A DNA stretch of 64,000 bases, taken from assembly GCA_963383645.1 (NCBI GenBank), contig OY726560.1:83486593-83550592 (forward strand). The letters are read 5' to 3'. Below the pieces are notes generated by a model, which was given only the letters and a program-made list of their open reading frames with translations, did not search any database and had not been told where the DNA came from. Origin of the DNA: Muscardinus avellanarius (lineage: Eukaryota; Chordata; Mammalia; Rodentia; Gliridae). A program made the translations under genes and the position numbers. Positions 11,424 to 20,700 of the stretch are shown here, one piece after another (the first letter of the stretch is position 1; each line of letters opens with the position of its first letter).

Positions 11424-11760
11424 GCAAAGTACTATAATCTGGGTGGCTTAAGCAACAGAAATTTATTTTCTCCTAGTTTTTGAGGCTGGAGGTCTGATCA
11501 GGGTACAGCACTGTCAGCCTCTGGTGAGGGCTGTCTTGTGGCTGGACCTGAGCTGCTGTTTCACTCTGCCTTCTCATGGTGTTTCCTTGGTGCATCCTGG
11601 AGAGAGAGGGAGAGAGACCTATTGTTTGTAAGGGCACAAATTCCATTACAAGGGCCTCAGTCTCACAACCTCATCCAGCCCTAATTACCTCCCAAAGGCT
11701 TTGTGCCCTAATGATATCACACTGAGGGACAGGGTTTTAATACATGAATACTGGGGAAGC
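11424..11760 (-). mobile_element. MLT1-like LTR remnant
   Basis: On plus: CTGGGTGGCTTAAGCAACAG, TTTTTGAGGCTGGAGGTCTG, CCTTCTCATGGTGTTTCC, TAATTACCTCCCAAAGGC and GATATCACACTGAGGGACAG. These successive blocks are in the order of reversed MLT1-type LTRs. Confidence 0.6.
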
Positions 11761-11920
11761 TCAATTGGTCGACAACACACGGCATTACAAACTCTTGAGA
11801 ATCAACTCTAGCTGGTGCACAAACTCCTAACAAACCAGGGAGACAGGCAGCACCCTGGTTCTTGCTGATACCAGTTTCATAGACAAATAATAGGTAATAA
11901 AAAAATCTTGGTGCTTTGTG

Positions 11921-12371
11921 CTTTTTTTTTTTTTTTAAACTGGTGATAGAGCCCAGCTCATTCAACCTCTGAGCTACATCCCTAGCTCTTACTATTTTTT
12001 TTTAAATTTTTAAATGAGGTCTTTTTTTTTTTTTTTTTTTTTTTGCGGGTCTTGGATGAAACCCAGGGGCACTTGACCTCCAAGCTACATCCCCTGCCCT
12101 ATTTTTTTATTCTTTATTTTGAAACAGGGTCTCACTAAGTTGCGGAGGGCCTCACTAAGTAGCTGAGGCTGTCCGCAAACCGAGATCCTCCTGTCTCAGC
12201 CTCTGGAACGCTGGGATTACAAGCGTGCGCCACCTCGCCCAGCTTTGAAATGAGGTCTTGCTAATTTGTTGATGGTTTCATTAAATTGCTGAGTCTGGCC
12301 TTGAATCTGAGGTCCTTCTATCTCAGCCTCACAAATGCTGGGATTATATGCGTGCAGCATCATGCCCAGCT
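11921..12371 (-). mobile_element. Dimeric SINE split by a nested SINE
   Basis: The tail half is at 11921-11990 and the head half at 12248-12371. The break falls at AAATGAGGTCTT, which is duplicated on both sides of the inserted SINE. Confidence 0.75.
12024..12247 (-). mobile_element. Dimeric B1-ID SINE, nested
   Basis: Full length with a long T-run. Perfect 12-bp duplication AAATGAGGTCTT at 12012-12023 and 12248-12259 shows insertion into the older SINE. Confidence 0.85.
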
Positions 12372-13390
12372 GGTGTTGTGTACTTTAAACAAATGCAGTA
12401 AGTTAATTATACGGAAAAGCCTTGGGATTACTGAGCTCTGTGGGTGGACTGAAGAAGTTTGATCTGTGACCTGGGTGTCTGCTGTGATGACTTTGGCCTC
12501 CTGCATATGCTGGGGAACATAGTCACTGTGCTCTGCAGGGTGAGGTTCCCCTAGCAACCCTGACCAAGGCAGCAGTTCCTGAAGGTCATTTCCTCTATCA
12601 GTGTGGACACAGACAGTCTTGATGTTGCTGAGCTCAGTTCCTAGCCTTGTTGAGTGTTCTAGGTTGAGTTCTGTGTTTGGCCAAGCGCTGCTTGCCCTGA
12701 GCCTCCCTTTCTTGAGCTCTTTCCCTTCCCTTGTGCTGCTGAGATAATAATATGCATGAAGAGCATAGCATAATGCAGCAGAGAACACAACCAAGATTCA
12801 CTATAAAAGAGAAGAGAAAAGAGAAGGAAAAAAGAAGGATCTACTCTATGTGTCTCTTTTTCAGGAGGCACTTTCTCATTTCTCACTCTTTAGCACAGTT
12901 TTGGACTCAGAGTTGATGTTTAATAAAGTTTATAAAATAATGAAAGGTTGAAATTATCGCTGCCTCTAAGAATACTAAAAACACTGTGTGGGCTGAGACC
13001 ATATTTAATCTGACATAGCATCTCCATACCTAATATATTCAGACACATAGAAAACTCCCAAAATGTGTGTTGATTAATATATAAGTGATTACTTATATAA
13101 GCTTTGGTAACAGTATAATATAAAAATGGAGAAGTATTTAGGGTTTGAATTATGTAGCAACTGAATGGCACAGAGAATAAGGGCTACAGGTAGGTGATGG
13201 GCAGGGCTTGGATTGCTGGGTGAGGTATGATGGGTAGGGGAGACCCTCAGGGCATTCTTGGTGTGAAGACAGAGGCAGGTGAAGGAAAGACTTGCTGTCA
13301 AGCCCCTCAAAGATGCATGTGGTGACAGCTGGACTGGAGCACCAGAAAGTCAGTAGGTGACTGCTTGGCAGGTTGTTCCAATATGGAATA

Positions 13391-13455
13391 TATATGCATT
13401 TTTTTTTTTTTTGTGGTCCTGAGTATTGAATCCAGGGACGTCCTACCTCTAAACC
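13391..13455 (-). mobile_element. ID-like half, minus strand
   Basis: First arm of an inverted ID pair: GAGTATTGAATCCAGGGACG on plus, preceded by a T-run. Confidence 0.65.
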
Positions 13456-13545
13456 CAGTGAGACCTTGTTTACAAATAAATAAAATCATGCTGGGGTGTA
13501 GCTTGGAGGTAGAATGCCTTTGGTCCAATCCTCAGTACCAATTTT
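13456..13545 (+). mobile_element. ID-like tail half, plus strand
   Basis: Second arm of the inverted pair: GGTGTAGCTTGGAGGTAGAA ... CCTCAGTACC, preceded by a piece of SINE head (GTGAGACCTTGTTTACAAAT). Confidence 0.65.
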
Positions 13546-13621
13546 TTTTTTTTAAAGTGATAGCTTATATCCCTTGTTTGTAAGGGTAAGCCAGTGACAT
13601 TTTATTGTAATCAAAATATTT

Positions 13622-13850
13622 GTGCTGGGCGTGGTGGTGCATGCTTGTAATCCCAGCATTTGGGAGGCGGAGACTAGAGGATTACAGTTTAAGGATTGAG
13701 GTTTAGAGACAGCCTCAGCTACTTAGTGAGGCACTTCACAACTCAGTGAGACCCTGTTTCAAAAATAAAAAAGACTAAAAAATAGGGCTGAAGGTGTAGC
13801 TTGGAGGTACAATGCCTCTGTGTTCCATCTGCAGTACTGCAGAAAAAAGT
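13622..13850 (+). mobile_element. Dimeric B1-ID SINE
   Basis: Full length, with both halves and a short A-rich end. Confidence 0.75.
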
Positions 13851-13873
13851 TTTTTTGAAATTGAATTTCTTGA

Positions 13874-13878
<5 letters not shown>

Positions 13879-13920
<42 letters not shown>
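13879..13920. repeat. (CA)21 microsatellite
   Basis: Uninterrupted AC alternation, 42 bp. Confidence 0.97.
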
Positions 13921-13922
<2 letters not shown>

Positions 13923-14201
13923 TGTGGTATGGGGGACTGAAACTAGATACTTTTTCTCTATTTTGAAACTCTCTCCTTAATGTTGTTAGTCTCCTGTAGA
14001 TATTTTCTGGAAAGCTCTTTTCATTTTCCCCACTTCCTGACCATAAATGGTACATTCTCCAGGACTCTGGCCCTCAGCCCTTCTTATTTTTATTTGGAGA
14101 CAGCTCTTGCTAAGTTGCTGAGGTTAGCCTTGAACTGATGATACTCTTGCCTCAGACTACCATGTAAGTGGGATTACAGGAGTATACCACTGGGACTGGC
14201 T
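13921..14201 (-). mobile_element. Dimeric SINE interrupted by a copied segment
   Basis: Tail start at 13921-13950 and the remainder at 14072-14201. About 20 bp of the ID half is missing and is replaced by the 116-bp insert at 13956-14071. Confidence 0.65.
13956..14071 (+). repeat. Inserted copy of the sequence at 15180-15306
   Basis: Runs from CTCTATTTTGAAACTCTCTC to CTCCAGGACTCTGGC, about 90% identical to the donor and in the same orientation. The donor carries 9 bp absent here (around TTTTCCTGCCTATCTGG). Confidence 0.8.
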
Positions 14202-14234
14202 TGAATTCCTTGATTTTTGTCAAGTTTAATTTTT

Positions 14235-14349
14235 TTTTTTTTTGGTGGTACTGGGGTTCCTGGAAGCCCTTTTACCTCCGGGCTACACTCCCAGACCTAT
14301 TTTATATTTCTTTGAAACAGGGTCTCTTAAACCAGCGCGGCTGGCTACG
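14235..14349 (-). mobile_element. SINE, young subfamily, 5'-truncated
   Basis: Contains the tail and part of the head only, yet is bounded by a perfect 14-bp duplication CAAGTTTAATTTTT (14221-14234, 14350-14363). It therefore inserted already truncated. Confidence 0.8.
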
Positions 14350-14542
14350 CAAGTTTAATTTTTGGTTAACTCATTAAAATATGAAATTTACTCATGGTAC
14401 TTTTGTCTTTCACAGTTTATTCTCTTTTGTAGCTAATAATATATACATACAATATGCAGCAATTAGAATAATTCCTGGATCTATCAAGAACACTAGACTT
14501 CTCTACTAAATGGCATAACATTTTTATGATATATAAAATATT

Positions 14543-14719
14543 TTTGCTCTGGGGATGAACCCAGGGATATTCTACCTCTGAGATACATTCCTCCAGTCTC
14601 TTTTATTTTTCAAAACAGAATCTTGCTAAGTTTCTGAGGCTGTCCTTGAACCTAGGATCCTCTTGTCTCAGTCTCTCATATACTGGAATTACAGGTCTAT
14701 GCCACCACCATGCCCGGCT
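14543..14719 (-). mobile_element. Dimeric B1-ID SINE
   Basis: Both halves are present with several deletions; it ends 14 bp before the retroviral LTR. Confidence 0.7.
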
Positions 14720-14733
14720 TATTTCAGGCCCTT

Positions 14734-15123
14734 TGCTGGAGCCAGCCAGCAAAAGTACGGTTCCAAAGATAGGAGTGAGGATTAAAGACTTCAAGCATGG
14801 GAGGGTTGCCAGTCTCTACTGGGCCGACCTGGTTTATTCTCCTGTGGTTATTTATACAGTTTCTAGCTTCAGGTTACATTGGAATACAAGAAAGACAAGT
14901 CCAAAGTACATACATCACGGGCAGGTTTGTGCAACATAAACAACAAAACCTAATCGTATCTCAGACAGAACAATAGCATCATTAGTTCTGAAAGAGTTTT
15001 AATTACTTTGAAACCTCCATGACCCCAAACCTAGTTGTACTCTTTTAGTAAAGATAAGGGGAAGACCTTAATGGTTCCACAAAATGGTCAAAGAAATGGG
15101 GAAGTACTTAATGGCTCCCCACA
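14734..15123 (-). mobile_element. Solo retroviral LTR, IAP/ERV2-like
   Basis: Read on the minus strand, the 390-bp element starts TGTGGGGAGCC and ends GGCTCCAGCA. It has a TATA box (TGTATAAATAACC) and downstream an AATAAA (GAGAATAAACCAGG), in the U3-R-U5 order of an LTR. It is flanked by a perfect 6-bp duplication GCCCTT (14728-14733, 15124-15129), the length typical of ERV2/ERVK integration. No viral internal sequence adjoins, so it is a solo LTR. The TGTGGGGAGCC start resembles rodent IAP LTRs (recalled, not searched). Confidence 0.8.
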
Positions 15124-15179
15124 GCCCTTTTCTTGTTTTACTTGACCTGGGAATAGTATCTGACATGGCAAACCATTCC

Positions 15180-15306
15180 CTCTATTTTGAAACTCTCTCC
15201 TTAATGTTGTTTGTCTCCAGTAGATATTTTCCTGCCTATCTGGAAAGCTCTTTTCATTCTCCCCACTTCCTGACCCATAAATGCTGCCTTTCTCCAGGAC
15301 TCTGGC
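15180..15306 (+). repeat. Partner (probable donor) of the copy at 13956-14071
   Basis: Lies in sequence I cannot assign to any repeat family, about 50 bp beyond the retroviral LTR. It is longer than the other copy, so it is more likely the source. Confidence 0.75.
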
Positions 15307-15820
15307 TTTAGTGTCCATTAGTGCCTGATCTTCTAGACTGCATCCATTCTCCAGATCTGAACTTGTTTTTTCACACTGGTGACACTCAAATTCTATTTCC
15401 TAACCTCATGCCCATGCTACTTCATGAATCTTTGCTATCTCCACCTGGCTGTTCCATGTGAATCTCAAAATCAGCATGTCTATATTACTGGCACCAAGAA
15501 GTCATTTTTATTTGGGCTCCCAGACAAGTCTCTAGAAAACAGAGATAATGTAATATATAGGATGATATTTACATAATAGGATATGTCCTGCTTTAAAACT
15601 GACTTACAGAAAGAAACTTTACATGGGAATTATTGGTGAACCTCTGGACACAGCCCAATATATATTCTAATGTCATCCTGTTTCAGCTTCATTCACCTTC
15701 AGCCCACATCCCATTATTACTAAGTGATTAACAAGTGAGTGACAGGAAGGAAGAATGTTGATATTTGGATTTTTAGGTGTTTAGTTAAAATCTTTATCTC
15801 TTCCCTAGAAATAACAACAA

Positions 15821-15871
15821 TCTCCTCCTCCTCCTCCTCTTCCTTCTCCTCTTCTTCCTTCTCCCTCTTCT
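15821..15871. repeat. (TCC)n-rich microsatellite
   Basis: TCC/TTC repeats of about 50 bp leading into a minus-strand SINE, perhaps its mutated tail. Confidence 0.85.
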
Positions 15872-16033
15872 ATTGAACCAGAGTTGCTTTGCCTCTGAGA
15901 TACATCCCCAGTCTATTTTATTTTGAGACAGAGTCTCATTAAGTTGCCAAGGTTGGCTCTGAACTTGCCATCCTCTTGTCTCAGTCTCCCCCATGTCTGG
16001 GATTACACCAATAGGCATGCACCAATGGGTCAA
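15872..16033 (-). mobile_element. Dimeric B1-ID SINE, old
   Basis: Decayed; core CATCCTCTTGTCTCAGTCTC on plus. Confidence 0.6.
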
Positions 16034-17009
16034 GTTCTCAGAAATTCTCAACTCCTCTTGAGTTATAATATGGCACTGTGTGAATTCCAGAATTCTGCAA
16101 CTATTCATCTTCAAGGCATCACAATGACATGAACTGTGAAAATATTTCTTCTAATATCAGAAGAACTGAGTATATGTTTTATATCTATACAGTGGAAACT
16201 AGTTTTCATATAAGCATGGGCTAAATTTAACAATGATATGGGAAAATGTAGGTTGCTGGAGGAAGACCAAAGGAAGTCTGTTTTAAGAAAAAAGAACCTG
16301 AATACATATTGATGAAAACCCAACTTGTCATTTGCCTATTTTGGCTGGAAGTAAAGCAGAAAAAATTTTGCTGATTTAAAAAAAAATAACCTTGGTGTCA
16401 GCTTATTAGTACATGATCAGCTTCCCCTGTACATATGGTTTTCTCCTTGGTTTTGCTTTCAAAAGAACACTCGGATCTCCACTTCTGCTCAATTAAGAAC
16501 TATGGTCGGATAATTTACCTTCCTAGTGAAAGCAGCTAAAAACACTTACCAAGTAAATGAAAAAAAAAAAAAAGAAGGTACCCCAAACATTGGACATCAG
16601 TAATAATGGGCAGTCCCTAAACGACAGAAAACAAGTGAAATTACCACCATAGAGGCTCTCGTTTCCTGTGTAGGGAGAAAGTCTCCAGGCTCTGGTTCTG
16701 GAATGGAAACCCAGGGAGAGGCAGTGGTGTCCTGGAGGGAGTATATGGATCAGGTTGTCTAGAGAGGCCAAGGAAGCTAGAGTCCATAGGGCAGGGTCCT
16801 AGAGAGGAAAATGTGCACGGAGGGCTATTCCAGAGGGCTTCAGAGGCCTCCTTGGAGGACTTGGCAGAGCATTGAGAGTGAATGCCCTGGGATGCAGAAG
16901 TAAGCTGAGGCCTGGGGAAAAACAAGTGGAGGAAACCATCCTTGGAGCTCATGAAGAGTTGGGAATAGAGCTCACTTTCAAGGGCCAGAGATGGACACTT
17001 CAGATGCAC

Positions 17010-17455
17010 AAGGCAGAGAAGTGGATGGAACTGGAGAACATCATGCTCAGTGAGACCGAACAGTCTCAGAAAGCCAAGGGACCCGTGTTTTCTCCCATAT
17101 GTGGAAACTAGAGAGAAACAGGAAACAAAAAGGACTTCAGGTCAATGAGGAGAGAGACCAGTAGAATAGTGGGAAAGGATTAGGAGAGGAAGGTGGGGCA
17201 GGAAAATGATGCTTTAAGAAGGAAACAATATGTTCATAACAATAATGTTATGTCCATATATGAAGGTATCACTACCAATTTCCCTAACACATATGGGGAG
17301 GGATCAGGAGCAGCAAGGAGGGATGCAGAAGAAATATACCAAGCTGTGTGTGTATGTATGTGTGTGTGCGTGTGTGTGTGTGTGTGTGTGCTCATATTAC
17401 TTTGCATCTTACTATGATGTATAGTTACAATGCAATAGTAACAGTGTAAGAAAAA
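17010..17455 (+). mobile_element. Old L1 3' end
   Basis: GGATGGAACTGGAGAACATC and ATGCTCAGTGAGACC followed by a G/A-rich 3'UTR. It is more diverged than the copy at 8638-9036. A (TG)n run at 17345-17391 lies inside. Confidence 0.65.
17345..17391. repeat. (TG)n microsatellite
   Basis: TG alternation broken by TATG and CG units. Confidence 0.9.
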
Positions 17456-17548
17456 AGAATCTGGTATGAGCATTATACTCAGTATGCTTAGCACCAAAGG
17501 CACCACTTGGAAAATATACTATTTCCAACCATTAACAAATATGGTTCA

Positions 17549-17762
17549 TGAGCTGGGTGTGGTGGTGTACGCTTGGAATCCCAGTACTTGGGAGGCTGAG
17601 ACAGGAGGATTGTATATTCATGTCCTGTCACAGCAACTTAGTGAAGCCCTCCACAACTTAGTGAGACCCTATTTTAAAATTAAAAAAAAATAGGGCTGGG
17701 GTATAGCTCAGAGGTAGGAGACCTTGGGTTTAATTTCCAGTACCACAAACAGAAAAAAAAAG
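17549..17762 (+). mobile_element. Dimeric B1-ID SINE
   Basis: Full length; the tail half is slightly shortened; A-rich end at about 17745-17762. Confidence 0.75.
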
Positions 17763-18381
17763 AGGATTCACAATTCATTGATTAATTTGTTATATTTCAA
17801 TTCATAATAACTGATGTCTGCTGCATGTTTCTTCTGTAACTTTTGTTTTGAATATTATAAATAATTTTGCAATTCAGGGGGAAAACTTCACAAGGCAGAG
17901 GGTACTTGGAACTCAGAGTTTTGCCTCAATATTGGAGAAAATTAAACCTGGACCACACACTACTCTAGCCCTGCCTCTGTAAGGGTAAGGCAAAACCCAA
18001 AAGGATTGAACAGTGGGTAGTAGACTCCTTAACAAGAAAGATGTGATGTGGCTGATTTATTTTGAAGATGAAGGAAAGAGGGGTCAGAACCAAAGAATGT
18101 AGGCAGCCTCTGCACATTGGAGAAGGCGGGGGAACAGATTTGCCTGTAGAGCCTGGAGAACGACCTTGGCTGGCCAAAAACTTGTTAGCCTGGTGACACT
18201 CGCCTCTGAACTGTAAGAAAATGAATTTATGTTGGTATAAGCCATCAAAATTGTGGTAATTTATTACTGCAGTGACAGAAGATTAATGCAATCATAAATT
18301 TATCATGGATTTTCATAATCAATGTACAAAATTTGTTTTGTTTAAAAAATTGACCTCAACATCTTTTGCAGAAATGTATTG

Positions 18382-18453
18382 GTTATAAACCTATGATCCT
18401 CCTGTCTCAGCACCCCAAGTATGGAATTACAGGTCTGCACCATCATGCATGGC
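18382..18453 (-). mobile_element. SINE head fragment
   Basis: Only the outer half of the head remains (GATCCTCCTGTCTCAGCACC ... ATCATGCATGGCAC on plus). Confidence 0.6.
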
Positions 18454-19033
18454 ACTTTTGGAGCCTTTTAACGAATATATGCTACCAAATACACTTGACC
18501 AGGAGTGCTGCAGCATTTTCATATTACTGTATCTTAAGACAAAGAGAGTAGATAAAAGACTTACCAGGGAATAATTGGACATTGAAACAAAGACTGGCTG
18601 AGTTGAATTTTAAATGATCAGTAACTTTTTTGAATAACTGCAATGATTACTTGGAGGATGTGTTATTCGCTGGATCTGCAACCCTTGGTCAAGATAACGC
18701 TCATGACTCAAATCTCAGCCTTAGTTTTATATTTAAAATCAAAATAAAAATGCCTGCTTCACTGAGCTGTTAAATCCCAAAGACCGCCACACCGAGGGCA
18801 TTAAATAAAACGTTTCAAAAGAATGAGGGTTAAAAGAGGCGTCGCTCGCTAGCTATCGCAGATCCGGGTGGGTTTCCCCAGGCCGGCCGAGTCGGGGGTG
18901 CTCAGAGCCCGACCCGGGCTCGCCCGCTCCTTCCGCGGCCAATCCGGGCGCCTGGACCCCGGCTCCGCGGGCGGGGCGCGCGCCACGCCCCTCCGCGCGC
19001 GTTTTGGCCCCTCCGCGCTGCCGTCCCGCAGCG

Positions 19034-19053
19034 GTCACGTGCCCCCACGTGAC
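19034..19053. promoter_or_regulatory. Inverted E-box pair resembling a CLEAR (TFEB/TFE3) element
   Basis: The sequence is GTCACGTG-CCCC-CACGTGAC: two CACGTG cores, each with the outer GT/AC flank preferred by TFEB/TFE3/MITF, arranged as a perfect 8+4+8 inverted repeat. Established knowledge: V-ATPase subunit genes, ATP6V1H included, belong to the CLEAR network controlled by TFEB. It lies about 160-180 bp upstream of the exon 1 donor, probably just upstream of the start site. USF1/2 and MYC/MAX could also bind. Confidence 0.75.
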
Positions 19054-19059
19054 GGCGCT

Positions 19060-19214
19060 CCTGTCATTCTGCCGCAGCTCGGGCTTCCTCCTCGCACTGT
19101 CGCCCGCGACATCTTCCCGGTGCCGGTCTCCTCGGCTTCCCAGCCCGGAGCCCGCGTCCCCGCCCCGCCTGGCAGCCCTCCGCCTTCGTGGACGCCGCAG
19201 CCCCGGCCGGCGAG
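19060..19214 (+). other. ATP6V1H: ATP6V1H exon 1 (5'UTR, non-coding)
   Basis: The 3' end is fixed by a strong donor, GGCGAG|GTGAGG, at 19214/19215. The 5' end is a guess: the start site should lie downstream of the E-box pair at 19034-19053 in this TATA-less island. No start codon joins in frame to exon 2, which carries an in-frame TAG directly before its ATG, so this exon is untranslated. Confidence 0.65.
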
Positions 19215-19742
19215 GTGAGGCCCTGCCCGGCTCCGCGCCCTGCGCTCGGCCCTCGCAGCCCCCGCCTCGGTCGGGTTTGCGAAGCGAGGAGCCGCCCTCG
19301 GAGGGGACGGGCGGCCGGCGGGGGAGCGAGGCAGTGCTCCGGGGCTGGGGCGGGTCTCCGCTGGCGGGCCGGGGGCGAGGCGATCGGGACGCGGTGTGCA
19401 GTCCGGGCGCCTCGAGCCACTGCAGGAAGGCCTCGGGCGAGCCCGGCGTGCCGCGCTGCACGTCAGGCCAAAACTAAGGTCGTTGGGAACTCGGAGTAGG
19501 ATTTTGGGTACACCTTTAGGCCCTGCAAAAGAACTTAGACTTTTTGAATGGGAACTTAAATATGTATCATGCTAAAATCAAGAGGAGGCTCTTATCTGTG
19601 ATTATAGGCGTGGCAATTACTTAAAAGCTCAGTATAGTAGGTTTTTGTCGTCAGACCAGGCTCCCGTTGTTGGCTGTGTATACATATTAATGGGTATTTG
19701 ATTCAAAAGTTTTCCCCAAAATCGACTTGGAAATTAGTACCA

Positions 19743-19910
19743 GCTGGCCGCGGTGGCGCACACCTCAGGAGGATCCCAGGTTTGCCACCCTCAGCAACTT
19801 AGTGAGACCTTTCAAAATAAAAAAAAAAAAACAGGGACGGGAGTGTAGCTTACAGGTAGAACGACCCTGAGTTCAATGCCCAGGATCACGAAAAATAAAA
19901 AAAGGAAAAT
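19743..19910 (+). mobile_element. Dimeric SINE with internal deletion
   Basis: The head jumps from GGTGGCGCACACCT straight to CAGGAGGATCCCAGG, lacking the TGTAATCCC segment. The tail is intact. It is the SINE nearest the ATP6V1H promoter. Confidence 0.7.
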
Positions 19911-20440
19911 AGTATGGATTTTGGTTGAAAAAGAAAAGTATTGTGTGAGAAATTCTGTTCCCACTTTGCATATTTTGAGTAATTTTAGAAAGAACTTACA
20001 ATTTGTATATGTCACTTCAAAATGATGCTTAGTAAACATTAATAAAGTACAATAATTTGTACTTTATATTATATAGGTTTGTAATTTTTCTTTGTCCAAA
20101 GAGGACGGTTGAACCCAATTGTGTATTTTTAAAATAGTATCTGTAGCGTGTGCAGGGCCCTGGGTTCAATGTTTATATAAAAAAGTTTTCTAATTTGTTT
20201 GCTTATTTAGTCATGATTTTTGGTGTCAATATCTCAAATGATCACTTTAAGAATCTCATTAGAATATTCGGGATAAAATTAAGACACCATTCTTGGAAAA
20301 TAGGTAACCCCTTTATGGAGTAGTAGATAAGATTTGAAATATCATGTTTGAAATATATTGTAGTATGATGTTAAATATAACGTTCTCAGATTCAATATTT
20401 TGAGATGACTGCCTGGGATTAATTTTGTTAGTAAGAGTAA

Positions 20441-20481
20441 GAATAAATGAAGAATAAATGAAGAATAAATGAAGATTAAAT
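20441..20481 (+). repeat. 12-bp tandem repeat (GAATAAATGAA type)
   Basis: Three to four tandem copies of a unit AATAAATGAAGA lead directly into the hairpin. Confidence 0.8.
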
Positions 20482-20526
20482 GATTTGCCTAAGATCACCA
20501 AACGGTGATTTTAGGCAAATCATTTA
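20477..20526. repeat. Near-perfect 23-bp inverted repeat with 4-nt loop
   Basis: Left arm 20477-20499, loop AAAC, right arm 20504-20526, one mismatch in 23. The RNA would fold as a stable stem-loop about 175 nt before exon 2. Confidence 0.9.
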
Positions 20527-20529
20527 ATT

Positions 20530-20622
20530 ACTCTGAGGTTCAAGAAAGTAAATGTGAAATGTGGATTAATCCTTCTTAGCACAGTTGAATACAAGTATCA
20601 GTAATGTTGAATATATTCAATA
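20530..20622 (+). repeat. 93-bp direct repeat, upstream copy (intron 1)
   Basis: About 97% identical to 20952-21043. Both run from ACTCTGAGGTTCAAGAAAG to TGAATATATTCAATA. They differ by two substitutions and one single-base indel. Copies are 422 bp apart and enclose exon 2. Confidence 0.9.
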
Positions 20623-20700
20623 AGTAAAACAATACGTATGATAGTAATAATAGTAGTAGTTATAAATAACCCAGTATCATGTTTTTACCTTGCATCTAAG

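Larger units (their letters stand above)
9808..18860. other. Intergenic region between the divergent genes RGS20 and ATP6V1H
   Basis: About 9 kb between the RGS20 start codon and the ATP6V1H CpG island. It must contain the RGS20 promoter and 5'UTR, but I see no convincing TATA box or CpG cluster near 9.8-10.3 kb. Recognised contents are two MaLR-like LTRs (10630-11060, 11424-11760), SINEs, a retroviral LTR (14734-15123), a templated duplication (13956-14071 from 15180-15306) and an old L1 3' end (17010-17455). I recognise nothing in 9856-10629, 11061-11423, 12372-13390, 15307-15820, 16034-17009, 17766-18381 and 18454-18860. Open frames here, including a 144-codon minus-strand one at 12360-12794, have no homology I recognise. 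Confidence 0.7.
18870..19480 (+). promoter_or_regulatory. ATP6V1H: CpG island promoter of ATP6V1H
   Basis: A sharp island of GC-rich sequence dense in CpG, in an otherwise AT-rich, CpG-poor region. It spans the 5'UTR exon and its donor. GC-box-like motifs (GGGCGGGGCG near 18970, CCACGCCCCTCC near 18983) and paired E-boxes at 19034-19053 are visible, with no TATA box. This is the usual architecture of a broadly expressed housekeeping gene. Long open frames on both strands here reflect base composition. Confidence 0.85.
19215..20700 (+). other. ATP6V1H intron 1
   Basis: The first part is still CpG island. It contains a SINE (19743-19910), a 12-bp tandem run (20441-20481), a 23-bp hairpin (20477-20526) and one copy of a 93-bp direct repeat (20530-20622). 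It ends at a plausible acceptor, TTGCATCTAAG, at 20700. I see nothing recognisable in 19500-19740 and 19911-20440. Confidence 0.8.

Noticed and set aside
12360..12794. Minus-strand 144-codon open frame
   Set aside because: Its end runs into SINE sequence, no family is recognisable, and no splice or promoter context supports it.
12800..12815. CACTATAAAAGAG as a promoter
   Set aside because: No gene, LTR or CpG context follows; isolated TATA-like strings are common at this base composition.
13879..13920. Regular short repeats ((CA)n, (CT)n, (TTTC)n) that could suggest a repeat array
   Set aside because: Simple microsatellites without spacers; CRISPR is not applicable in this eukaryotic sequence.
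18853..19499. Long overlapping open frames on both strands (up to 202 codons) across the CpG island
   Set aside because: High GC removes stop codons in all frames; composition is Arg/Ala/Gly/Pro noise, and the region is the 5'UTR exon and promoter of ATP6V1H.
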